This document shows positions 1-8,700 of a DNA stretch of 12,636 nucleotides, piece by piece. How positions within the stretch are numbered: the first letter of the stretch is position 1; the number at the start of each line of letters is the position of its first letter. The notes under the pieces are model-generated. The model was not told where the DNA came from, did not search any database, and was given only the letters and a program-made list of their open reading frames with translations. This stretch comes from CAYOBW01 sp964402115. GTDB taxonomy: Bacteria; Verrucomicrobiota; Kiritimatiellia; UBA8416; CAYOBW01. The position numbers were made by a program, and so were the translations under genes. The stretch spans positions 1-12,636 of the forward strand of contig CAYOBW010000205.1 in NCBI GenBank assembly GCA_964402115.1, written 5' to 3'.

Positions 1-11
1 CCTCGCACGCG

Positions 12-23
12 GCTCCGCGGAGC
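12..23. repeat. 12-bp perfect palindrome at window edge
   Basis: GCTCCGCGGAGC is its own reverse complement. It lies about 200 bp upstream of the permease gene in otherwise unremarkable GC-rich DNA. It could be the remnant of a dispersed palindromic repeat or the tail of a terminator for a gene left of the window, but there is no T-tract after it. Function unknown. Confidence 0.4.
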
Positions 24-74
24 GTCGCCCTCCCGGTGCGCTTCCAGGCAGCCTGCATGACACCTCGAGGGGCT

Positions 75-96
75 CTGGATACGGACTGGATACGGA
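75..96. repeat. 11-bp perfect tandem duplication in permease leader
   Basis: CTGGATACGGA occurs twice head to tail (75-85 and 86-96) and is followed by CT. The pair ends one base before a candidate -35 box, a position suitable for a regulator binding on one helical face (11-bp spacing is about one turn). Whether it is an operator or a chance slippage duplication cannot be told from one copy. Confidence 0.5.
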
Positions 97-97
97 C

Positions 98-126
98 TTG
101 ACTTGATGCAACGGCGCGCCTACCTT
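98..126 (+). promoter_or_regulatory. candidate sigma70-type promoter for the MFS gene
   Basis: TTGACT (98-103) matches the -35 consensus at 5 of 6 positions. It is separated by 17 bp from TACCTT (121-126), which matches TATAAT at 3 of 6. The spacing is ideal but the -10 box is weak. Transcription would start near 133, giving an ~80-nt leader before the start codon at 213. Prediction by eye only. Confidence 0.4.
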
Positions 127-200
127 CAGCCCGTATGTCAGGGAAGGGGCAGGGCGACGGGCTCGTCAGGAGAGCGTCGGACTAACGCTACACGCAACAC

Positions 201-207
201 GAGGAGG
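201..207 (+). promoter_or_regulatory. ribosome binding site of the MFS gene
   Basis: GAGGAGG lies 5 nt before the ATG at 213. It is a near-perfect anti-Shine-Dalgarno match and supports that start codon. Confidence 0.8.
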
Positions 208-212
208 CTCAG

Positions 213-1457
213 ATGGATTACAATGTGTGGACCCAGGTTGTAGGATTGAGCGGCGCGTTCGGTTTGGGGATGTGTTTCGCCGTGCTCGGCTCCATCGCGG
301 TCAAAATGATGCCGCGCATGCAGATCGACCAGGCAAAATTCGGCACGATGATCTCGGCCTTCATGTTCGCCTGCCTGATCGCCTCCCTGGCCGTGGGCGT
401 GATGATGGACTCGCTCGGCTACAAGACCGTCGCGGTCATCGGGTTCGTGGCGGCGGCGGTGGCGATCCTGATGCTCGCCAATGCCAAGGGCTTCGGGGCG
501 GGCGTGATTGCCTGCATCCTGCTGGGCGTGGGCGCGATGGCGTGCAACACCACCGGCAACGTGCTGGGCACCGCGGTCGTCCAGAAGATGTTCTCCGGCG
601 AAGGCGCGGCGGCGGCGGCCAACAACCTGGTCAACGTTTTCTTCGGCCTCGGCCTCTTCCTGACGCCGTTCCTGGTGAGCTTCCTGTTCGAGAAGGTGGC
701 GTACGAGAAGGCCGTTTCCGCCCTCGGCATCGTGGTCCTGCTGCCCGTGGTGTTTGCGCTGGTTGCCAAGTACCCGTCCGCGCAGGGTTTCTCGCTGGGT
801 GACGCGATCGCCCTGCTCAAGGAGCCGGTCACGATCGTCGCGGCCTTCATCCTGTTCTGCTACATCGCCCTGGAATCCAGCTTCTGCAACTGGCTGGCGC
901 CGTTCGGCAAGGAAGTGCTGAGCAAGGAACAGCCCAGCCTCGCGACCGCGAAAGTGGACGCCTCGGCCGCCCGCCTGCTCTCGGCCTTCGCCATCGCGAT
1001 GATGGCCGGCCGGTTGATCACCAGCTTCTCCGGCATCACGAAGTTTGGCAGCTGGGTCATCGTCGGCGCCGCCGTGGCCGCGGCCGTGATCATCTTCGTC
1101 ATGATGGGCACGAAGAAGTCGGGCACGGCGTTCGTGCTGGCGGCGCTGGCCGGTCTCGCCTTTGCCCCCGCGTTCCCGACCACTGTGGGCGTCACGTTCG
1201 CCAAGTTCGGCAGCGGCAGCGGCAGCTTGTTCGGCATTATCTTCGCAGTCGGTCTCGCCGGCGCCGTGATCGTGCCGAAGGCGATCGGCAACATGGCCAA
1301 GGGCGCTTCGGTGCAGAAGGCCCTGAAGCTTCTCCTGCCTGCCTGCGCGATCCTGGCCGTGCTGGCCATCGTGCTGAACAACCTGAAGGGCCCGGCGGAC
1401 AAGGCGGCTCCTGCGCCGACCGCGCCGGCGGCCCCGACCGCTCCGGCCGCGCCGTAA
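213..1457 (+). CDS. MFS transporter, 12 transmembrane helices (FucP/sugar-permease-like)
   Basis: A 414-aa inner-membrane permease of the major facilitator superfamily. By hydropathy I place 12 helices near residues 9-30, 44-64, 72-90, 94-116, 136-157, 168-186, 205-222, 252-272, 280-298, 304-325, 337-357 and 372-389. MFS motif A is visible in the loop between helices 2 and 3 (GVMMDSLGYK, 62-71), with a weaker echo (AGRL, 265-268) in the second half. The small-residue-rich helix 4 with 'GAMACNTTGN' (107-116) resembles the fucose/glucose permease branch, but the substrate is not readable. It ends with a soluble tail of Ala-Pro-Thr repeats (from about residue 393) beyond the last helix. The ATG start has a strong GAGGAGG site. 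A hairpin terminator follows, so it is probably monocistronic. No defect seen. Family call firm; substrate unknown. Confidence 0.88.
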   Translation: MDYNVWTQVVGLSGAFGLGMCFAVLGSIAVKMMPRMQIDQAKFGTMISAFMFACLIASLAVGVMMDSLGYKTVAVIGFVAAAVAILMLANAKGFGAGVIACILLGVGAMACNTTGNVLGTAVVQKMFSGEGAAAAANNLVNVFFGLGLFLTPFLVSFLFEKVAYEKAVSALGIVVLLPVVFALVAKYPSAQGFSLGDAIALLKEPVTIVAAFILFCYIALESSFCNWLAPFGKEVLSKEQPSLATAKVDASAARLLSAFAIAMMAGRLITSFSGITKFGSWVIVGAAVAAAVIIFVMMGTKKSGTAFVLAALAGLAFAPAFPTTVGVTFAKFGSGSGSLFGIIFAVGLAGAVIVPKAIGNMAKGASVQKALKLLLPACAILAVLAIVLNNLKGPADKAAPAPTAPAAPTAPAAP

Positions 1458-1481
1458 GCGGGATCATTCGGATTGCACTGA

Positions 1482-1519
1482 GCACGGGGGACGCGGGACG
1501 GCGTCCCCCGTTGCTTTTT
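1482..1519 (+). terminator. rho-independent terminator after the MFS gene
   Basis: A perfect 11-bp stem (ACGGGGGACGC at 1484-1494 with GCGTCCCCCGT at 1501-1511, 6-nt loop) is followed by GCTTTTT (1513-1519). It starts 27 bp after the permease stop codon. It separates the permease from tatD. Confidence 0.85.
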
Positions 1520-1599
1520 GTGCCCCTGGAACGGCCCCTGCGTGCCAGGCTTCCTGAAACGGTCGGGAGTTCACCTGCCCGTGGTTTCGACGCAGCCTT

Positions 1600-1605
1600 G
1601 AGGTG
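1600..1605 (+). promoter_or_regulatory. ribosome binding site that fixes the tatD start at 1614
   Basis: GAGGTG at 1600-1605 leaves 8 nt before GTG 1614, which is optimal. An upstream in-frame GTG at 1605 overlaps the last base of this site and cannot use it. The start at 1614 yields MELVDAHCH, the usual short N-terminus of TatD proteins. I see no convincing promoter in 1520-1599. Confidence 0.7.
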
Positions 1606-1613
1606 TGTTAGGC

Positions 1614-2480
1614 GTGGAACTCGTTGACGCGCATTGTCATCTGCAGGATGCGCGCTTGCGTCCGGACCTGGATGGGGTCCTGGCGCGGGCCGCGTCCGCG
1701 GGTGTTCGAGGGCTCGTCTGCTGCGGGAGCAGCGAAGCGGACTGGGGCGAAGTGGCGGCGTTGGCCGAGCGGCACCCCGCCATCCTCCCTTCGTTCGGCC
1801 TGCACCCCTGGTACGTCCGCCAGCGTTCGTCCGATTGGCTGGAGACCCTCGGGCGGTGGCTGGAACGGTTTCCGGGCGCCGGGGTGGGGGAGATCGGACT
1901 GGACCACGCCCTGAAGGAGCGGGACGATGCCGACCAGCTGCAGGTCTTCGTCCGGCAGCTGGCGCTGGCGAAAACGCTCGGTCGTCCCGCCTCCATCCAC
2001 TGCCGGCGCGCGTGGGGGGCGCTGCTGGAGGCCTTGCAGGCCGTTGGCGATCTGCCGGCGGGCTTCATGGTGCACGCCTACTCCGGGGCGCCCGAGCTGG
2101 TCGCGCCCCTCACGGCGGCTGGCGGCTACCTCTCCTTCGCGGGCAGGGTCACCTTCTCGGGCAACACGCGCGGGCGCCGCTCCCTGCTGGCCGTGCCTGC
2201 CGACAGGCTCCTGGTCGAAACCGACGCCCCGGACCTGACGCCCATGCTCGCGGGGGTCGCGCCGAACCGGGAGAGCGTGAACGAACCCGCCAACCTCGCC
2301 GTGGTCCTGGCAACGGTGGCCGAGCTGCGCGGGCAGACGCTGCAGGCAGTCGCGGCGCAGACAGCGGCCAATGCCCGGCGTCTCTTCGGCGGATGGAACG
2401 TACGTCATTCATCCCTCCCCTCACCTGCGACCGTACCCTCCCTACAGCGTAGCGCATCAGTGACGCGGGGGGGGCGCTAA
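1614..2480 (+). CDS. tatD: TatD-family metal-dependent hydrolase (putative DNase)
   Basis: A 288-aa cytoplasmic enzyme of the TatD branch of the amidohydrolase superfamily. These are TIM-barrel, divalent-metal nucleases or phosphodiesterases (E. coli TatD and YcfH/YjjV are known relatives). The metal-binding signature is complete: HCH (H7, H9), GEIGLD (E93), SIHCRRA (H129), MVHAYSG (H154) and VETDAPDLTP (D204). The barrel ends normally at 'NARRLFGGW' (about residue 260). The last ~28 residues are Ser/Arg/Pro-rich, unlike the family. They are encoded by DNA resembling the array at 12080 onward, including the shared GTGACGCGGGGG, so the native C-terminus was probably overwritten by a repeat. 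The GTG start at 1614 is preferred over an in-frame GTG at 1605 on ribosome-site spacing. The TAA stop is the first triplet of a large inverted repeat. Which TatD subgroup it belongs to (TatD, YcfH or YjjV-like) is not decided. Confidence 0.88.
   Translation: MELVDAHCHLQDARLRPDLDGVLARAASAGVRGLVCCGSSEADWGEVAALAERHPAILPSFGLHPWYVRQRSSDWLETLGRWLERFPGAGVGEIGLDHALKERDDADQLQVFVRQLALAKTLGRPASIHCRRAWGALLEALQAVGDLPAGFMVHAYSGAPELVAPLTAAGGYLSFAGRVTFSGNTRGRRSLLAVPADRLLVETDAPDLTPMLAGVAPNRESVNEPANLAVVLATVAELRGQTLQAVAAQTAANARRLFGGWNVRHSSLPSPATVPSLQRSASVTRGGR
2436..2471. repeat. degenerate solitary copy of the 102/103-bp array repeat inside the tatD 3' end
   Basis: In order, CCTCCCT (2437-2443), CGTAGC (2448-2453) and GTGACGCGGGGG (2460-2471) match the same succession in the array (in unit 3: CCTCCCT, CGTAGC, GTGACGCGGGGG), with small indels between them. 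The reading frame also matches: 'SVTRG' here against 'AVTRG' in array unit 1. The stems are no longer intact. Homology is inferred by eye from ordered blocks. Confidence 0.55.
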
Positions 2481-2579
2481 CGGCGGGGACCGCCGTCTCC
2501 ACGCCTCGTCGCCTGCCCACGCGATGGAGACGGCCGTCCCCGGCCGTTAGGTGCCCATGTAAACCCCTTGCGTCACTGA
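2457..2579. repeat. nested inverted-repeat (MITE/REP-like) element between tatD and the giant gene
   Basis: Outer arms are a perfect 10-bp inverted repeat, TCAGTGACGC (2457-2466) and GCGTCACTGA (2570-2579). Inner arms of about 27-29 nt (2478-2504 and 2521-2549) pair almost throughout around a 16-nt loop, from TAACGGC on the left to GCCGTTA on the right. Each inner arm also folds alone: CGGCG-GGGAC-CGCCG on the left and CGGCCG-TCCC-CGGCCG on the right. The left end supplies the tatD stop codon. It may end tatD transcription, though no T-tract follows. It could be a small non-autonomous mobile element or a REP-like palindrome. No target duplication is evident. Confidence 0.6.
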
Positions 2580-2606
2580 GGCGTTTCCCAGCAGCGGAAT
2601 CCCGAA

Positions 2607-2636
2607 TTGACAGCCCGGCATCGCATACGTGATAGT
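2607..2636 (+). promoter_or_regulatory. promoter of the giant gene
   Basis: A perfect TTGACA (2607-2612) and GATAGT (2631-2636, 4 of 6 matches to TATAAT) are spaced by 18 bp. They lie 34 bp before the start codon, just downstream of the inverted-repeat element. This is the best-looking promoter in the window. Confidence 0.65.
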
Positions 2637-2656
2637 AAGACCGAACGCACTCTCAC

Positions 2657-2662
2657 AGGAGG
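2657..2662 (+). promoter_or_regulatory. ribosome binding site of the giant gene
   Basis: AGGAGG lies 7 nt before ATG 2670 and extends to AGGAGGT. It selects this start over an in-frame TTG at 2607, which is part of the -35 box. Confidence 0.85.
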
Positions 2663-2669
2663 TCTCGTC

Positions 2670-2741
2670 ATGCACAAGCCCCTCGCTCGTTCCCTCACGC
2701 TGCTCGCGCTGTCGCTGGCCGGCACGTTGTCGTCACACGCG
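2670..2741 (+). other. Sec signal peptide of the giant protein
   Basis: Residues 1-24: a basic start (H2, K3, R7), a hydrophobic core LTLLALSLAGTL (9-20) and a type I cleavage pattern S-H-A before A25. There is no cysteine for a lipobox, so it is not a lipoprotein. Confidence 0.8.
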
Positions 2742-5700
2742 GCCCTGACCGTGACCAACGGCCTGGCGCTCTGGCTGGACGCCGGCCGCATCACGGGCCT
2801 GGCCAGCGGCGCCGTGGTGAATCAGTGGCCGGACGCCACGCTCAACACCAACCACGCGCTGCGCACGTTCGGCAATCCGCTCTTCGTGACCAACGCGGTC
2901 AACGGCCTGCCGGTGGTGCGGTTCGACGGGACGGACGACAACTTCAACTTTCGCGCCATCGCCAACGCGCGCACCGTCTTCTGGGTGCTGAAGGAAAGCG
3001 CGACAGCATCCGCCAACTGGCGGTCGCTGATCTGCCACTCCACCGCCAACACCTGGCACCGCGGCGCGAACAAGACCTATTGGTCAGGGCCCTCCTCCGG
3101 CGGCTTCGGGCAGCCCGTGATCTACAACGGCATCACGTGGCAGAACGGTGTGCCGGTCAACGGCCAGACCGCCACCGTGCCGACGACCTACGCGGTGGTG
3201 GCCCTGCAGACCACGGCCGACGCGGCGACCGACCAGCTCGGCCGCGACCGAACCTTCGCCGACCGTGCCTGGGTCGGCGACTTCGCGGAGATCCTCGTTT
3301 TCACGCGCGTGCTCAACGCCGCCGAGATGGACACCGTGGGCCGCTACCTCGCGGACAAGTACGCCGTGGCGGGCTACGGGCCGGCCACGGTCAACCCGGC
3401 GACGTTCGCCCACAGGCGCCGGCTGACCTTCCCGGGCTACGCGGGGACCACCGCGCTGACCAACTTTCCCGTGCTCGTGAAGTTCGCCGACGGCGGCGCG
3501 TTCCGCTACAGCGACTGCGCCGCGCCGGCCACGGGCGGCGACCTGCGCTTCGGGCTCGACGGCACGCACCAGGAACTCCTCTACGACGTGGACGAGTGGA
3601 ACACGAACGGCGTCTCGTACGTCTGGGTGTCGGTCCCGGCGCTGACGCGCGCGGCGACGATCTGGGCGTACTGGGGCAATCCCGCGGCCACGGCGCGGCC
3701 CTACGCCACGACGGCCGGCCTCGTGTGGGACCGCGCCGACTACGCCGGCGTCTACCACCTCAAGGAGGCCGGCGCGACCACGGCGCACGCCGACAACTCG
3801 CCCGGCGCCAACACGCTGACCAACGCCGCCTCCGCGGCGGAGTTCACGGGCATCGTCGGGCGCGCCCGCGCTTTCGCCAACGGCAACGCCCAGCAGCCCG
3901 CCTCCCGCGGGGCGGTCAACGGCGGCGGCCTCACCACGGCGGAGTTCACGGTCATGGTCTGGGAGCGCACGGAGGTTGGCACGCACTGGCGCGACTGGTG
4001 GGGGATGCGCGGGGCCAGCGACACGGTCTCCTGCCGGGGCGAGCTGACGGACGCCGCGCCCGGCCGCGCCGCGTTCTACAACGACGGCATGGCGGGCCTC
4101 GGTTTCGGCGGCGGCGGCCGGATCGTCGAGAACGGCGGCTGGCACCAGGTCGTCGTGACCGCCAGCAAGCGCGCCAACAAGACCCTGCTCTACGTGGATG
4201 GCGTCGCAGATTGGGCCGGCTCGACCAACACCACGGCCAACGCCATCACCGGCCTGAAACTCGGCGCGGCCTACGGCACGCGCACCGCGTCGGTGGGCTG
4301 CGCGCTCGACGAGGCCCGCTTCGAGAAGGTGGCGCGCCCGGCCGACTGGGTCCGGGCCTGCTACGACACCGTGGCGCGGCATGACACGTTCACGGCCTAC
4401 GGCGACAGCCTGAACGCGCAGGCGCCGACGGCGGTCGGCCGTTACGCCGCCACGATCAACGGCACGCTGGCCTGGACCAACGCGCCCGTCACCCAGGTGT
4501 ACCTGTGCTGGGGAACCGCCGACGCCGGGGCGAGCGCGACCGGCGCGTGGGAGCACGTGACCGACCTGGGCGCCTACGCCGCCGCCACGTCGCTGACCTA
4601 CCGGCTCACCGGTCTGGCGCCGCTGACCACTTACTACCACCGCCTGTTCGCGACCAGCGCCGCCGGCACGGCCTGGTCGCAGGGCAACGGCCAGTTTCGC
4701 ACGCGCATGACGGATGCCGCCGGCCTGGCGCTCTGGCTGGACGCCGCCGCGCTGCCTGGCGCGGTCGCCGGGCAGCCCGTCGCCACCTGGCCCGACCAGT
4801 CCGGCAACGGCCGCGACGCCACGGCCTGGATCGACGCCACGCGCAACCCGACTTACGTGACCAACGCCCTGGGCGGCCGGCCCGCGCTGCGGTTCGACGG
4901 CGCGAACGACGGCCTCGGCTACGACGGCAGCTTCCTGGTCGGCGCCGACTACACCGTCTTCCTCGTCGAGGCGCGCCGGTCGCTGGGGGTCAACTACGCG
5001 CTGGCCGGAAATGAGAACGTCGCCAACCGCAACCTGCACATCGGGTACCGGGCGAACAACATCTTCACGTGCGACCACTACGCCAACGGCTACGACATGA
5101 GCGTGCCCCTGTACGAGCAGCCCACGCCGAAGATCTACGCGCAGGTGCAGGGCGCCTCCGGCTTCCAGGGCCGGCGCACGTACGTGAACGGTTCGCTGCT
5201 GGGCGCCGACGGCAACACGACTACGCTGCTGGCCTACCACGGCGCGGCGCTGGCCTCGCGACTGGAGGGGGGCTTCTACAACGGCGACATCGCCGAGGTC
5301 CTCATGTTCACCCGCGCGCTGACGGTGGACGAGCAGCATGAGGTGGGGCAATACCTGGCGGCCAAGTACGGGATCGCCTCGATCTACGGCGACATCCTGA
5401 CGGTTGCCCGTCCGGACTTCGCCCACAGCCTCGATTTCACCTGCGCGGGCTACACGGGCACGGAGGTGCTGACCAACTTCCCCGTGCTGGTGAAGCTCGG
5501 TGAAACCCTGCCGAACTTCCGCTACACGCAGTTCGCGTCGGCGCAGGGGTGGGATCTGCGCTTTACGCTGAAGGGCACGACCAACGTGCTGGCGCACGAG
5601 ATCGACGACTGGGCCCCGGCCGGCACGTCGCCCGTGTGGGTTCGCATCCCGGCTTTCACGAACAACACGACCATCACGGCGTACTGGGGGAATCCGTCGC

Positions 5701-8700
5701 TGGCCGGGGCCGCGCCCTACGCCAGCCAGATGGGCGGCACGTGGGAGCCGGCGCACCGCGGCGTGTGGCATTTGAAGGAGAGCGGCTTCCCCTACACCGA
5801 CAGCGTTCTGACGCGCCACGGCACCCTTGGGGCGCAGCCCGACCGCGTCGCGGGCCTCATCGGCGCCGCGCAGGATTTCAACGGTACGACGCACAAGATC
5901 GACGTGCCCTACTCGGCCCTGCTCAACCCGGCACGCTTCACGCTGAGCTGCTGGGCGAAGGTGGAGGGCGGCCAGGGCGCCTACCGCTCGCCGGCCACGT
6001 CGCGCGGCGACGCGCCCCAGCGCGGCTACATGATCTACGCGGCGAACAACAACTTCTGGACCGCCCAGGTCGGCGCCGGCGCGGCCTGGACCGGCGCCAG
6101 CGGGCCGGCGGTTGGCGTCGGCCAGTGGGCACACGTGGTCTTCTCCTATGATGGGGCGAACGAGCAGCTCACGGTCAACGGCATGCCGACGGCGCCGATC
6201 GCGACGGCCCTTGCGCTCAACGCCGCCTACCCCCTGCGGATCGGCGCGGGCGCCACCGAGGGCGCGGGCAATTACTGGTTCAACGGCATCGTCGACGAGG
6301 TGCGCGTGGCGTCCGTCGCGCAGTCCGCGGACTGGAACGGGGCGAGCTACGCGAATGTGAACAACTACGCCGGCTTCGTCACGCCGGGCGCGGTCAGCGG
6401 CCCGCCGCCGGCGGTCACCAACCTGGCCGCGACGGCGGTGGCGGATGTCACGGCGACGGCCCACGCGCGCCTGGTCGCGGCCGTGCCGGCGCAGGTGACC
6501 CTGTACTGGGGCCGGGTCGACGGGGGGACGGGCGGGTGGCAAACCACGAACGCCCTCGGCAGCCTCGCGCAGGGCGCCGTGTCCGGCGGGCTCGTCGGGC
6601 TGGCCCCGGCCACCACCTACTACTACACGTTCCGGGTCAGCAACGTGTTCGGAGCGGCGTGGGCCACGCCGAGTGCCAGCTTCACGACGCGGCAGACGGG
6701 CGCTTTCGCCGTCACGCCGTCGGCCGGGCCGAACGGCGCCATCAGCCCGGCGACGGTCGAGTACGTCAACGCCGGCGCGGACAGCGCGGTCTACACGTTC
6801 GTGCCCGACACCGGCTACCACCTGACCAACGTCGTGGTGGACGGCAGCCTGCAGGGCGCGCTGCCAGACTACCGGTTCACCAACGTGCAGGCGGCGCACA
6901 CGATCCAGGCGCTGTTCGGCATCAATATGTACACGATCACGGTGACCCAGGCCGCGGGCGGCACAATTGCGCCCGACCCGGCGGTCGTGGCGCACGGCGG
7001 GACGGCAGCGTTCACGATCGCGCCAGACCCCGGCTCCTACCTGGTGGATGTGAAAGTCGACGGCGTGACCGTTGGCCGGCCCGCGGCCTACACGTTCGGC
7101 AACGTGATCGCGCCGCACGCGCTCTCCGCGCGCTTTGCCGCCTACCCGCAGGATTTCCCGCCCACCAACAACCTCGCCTTCTGGCTGCAGGCCGACAAGC
7201 TCGACCTGACCAACGGGGCGCCGGTGGAGCGCTGGTACGAGCTCACCCGCAACGACGACCTGATCCAGCCCTACAAGTTCGCGAAGCCCATCTTCGCCAC
7301 GAACGCCATCAACGGGCTGCCCGTGGTGCGCTACAGCGACGACACGCAGACCCTCAGCAACCGTGTCCTGAACGCCGACTGGCCGCGCACGGCCGCTTCG
7401 ATCTGGATCGTCCAGCGGTCGGCGCTGGACGGGCTGAATGCCGTCTTCATGGCGGCCTACGCGGATGACGCCGTCAACCGGTTCTTGATCCACCTGCCGT
7501 ACAGCAACGGCAACGTCTACTGGGACCTGGGGAACATCAACGCGCCCAGTGTCGGCCGGGTGTTTGGCCCGAACGGGGGCACGACCAGCTTCAACCTCTG
7601 GAACATGCACGCGCAGCCGGGCTATGGCATGGCGATCCGCAAGAACGCCGCCACCCTCGCCCGCACGACGGCGACCGGCGTCTTTGCGCCCGGCACGAAG
7701 TACCTGCGGGTGGGCGCGCCCTACCGTGGCGACATCGCCGAGGTGCTGGTTTTCAACCGTGGCCTGACCGAGGCCGACGAGAACCGCGTGGGCTACTATC
7801 TCGAGCAGAAGTACGGACTGATCACCGGCTACATGCCGCCGGCCTCGGCCGATCTGCGCCTCGCCATGACGCAAACGATCGTCGGGCCCAAGGTGCCGGC
7901 CGGCGACGGCGAGAACGTGGCGGAGGGCGGCGTTGTGGCGTGGACGATCGTCTGCACGAACGCCGGGCCGACCAACGCGGCCGCCGTGGTGGTCACCGAC
8001 CGCCTGCCGCCGCAGGTGACGTTCCAGTCCGCCAGCAGCGGAGCCTACGACCCCGTGTCGGGCGCGTGGACGATCGGCAGCCTGGCCGTGCATGCGACGA
8101 CGTCGCTGACCGTGACGGTCACCGCGAACGCCGGCGCCGGGCGGGCGCGCTACGTGAACACGGCGACGGTGACGGCCTCGAGCGTGCCGGACGACAGCGC
8201 CGCCAACAGCACGGCAGCGCAGGCGTTCACGATCTGGCACACGCCGCTGGCGGAGGGCGAGTACCAGTACCGCATGCCAATCACGTTCCCCGGCTACAAG
8301 GGGACGACGACGCTGACGAACTTCCCCGCGCTCGTGGTCTTCAGTCCGGCCACGCCCGGCTTCAGCTACGCCGGGTTCCGCTCGAAGCTCGGCAACGACC
8401 TGCGTTTCACGGCGTCCGATGGCGCCACGGTTCTCGCGCACGAGATCGAGCAGTGGAACCCGGACGGCGCCTCCCACGTGTGGGTGCGGCTGCCGGCGCT
8501 GGCCGTGGGCACGACCATCTGGGCCCACTGGGGTCGGAGCGAGAGCCTCGAGTCCTGGAACGCGCCCGCGGAAGTGCCGGGGTGCGTGCTGTGGCTCAAG
8601 GCCGACGCCGGCGTGCAGCGCGCGGGCTTCGCGGTGACGAACTGGCTGGACCAGTCGGGCGCCGGGCACCATCTCGTCCAGACCAACGCCGCGCAGCGAC

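Noticed and set aside
1482..1519. Relationship of the permease terminator (CGGGGGACGCGGGACG) to the array hairpin H3
   Set aside because: Only short G/C runs are shared. The stem, loop and following T-tract are those of an ordinary intrinsic terminator.
213..2480. Permease and tatD as one operon
   Set aside because: A strong terminator and 156 bp lie between them, and there is no functional link.
2607..2669. A 21-codon N-terminal extension of the giant protein from TTG 2607
   Set aside because: This TTG is the first half of the TTGACA -35 box, and the segment contains the -10 box and the ribosome site. ATG 2670 starts a textbook signal peptide.
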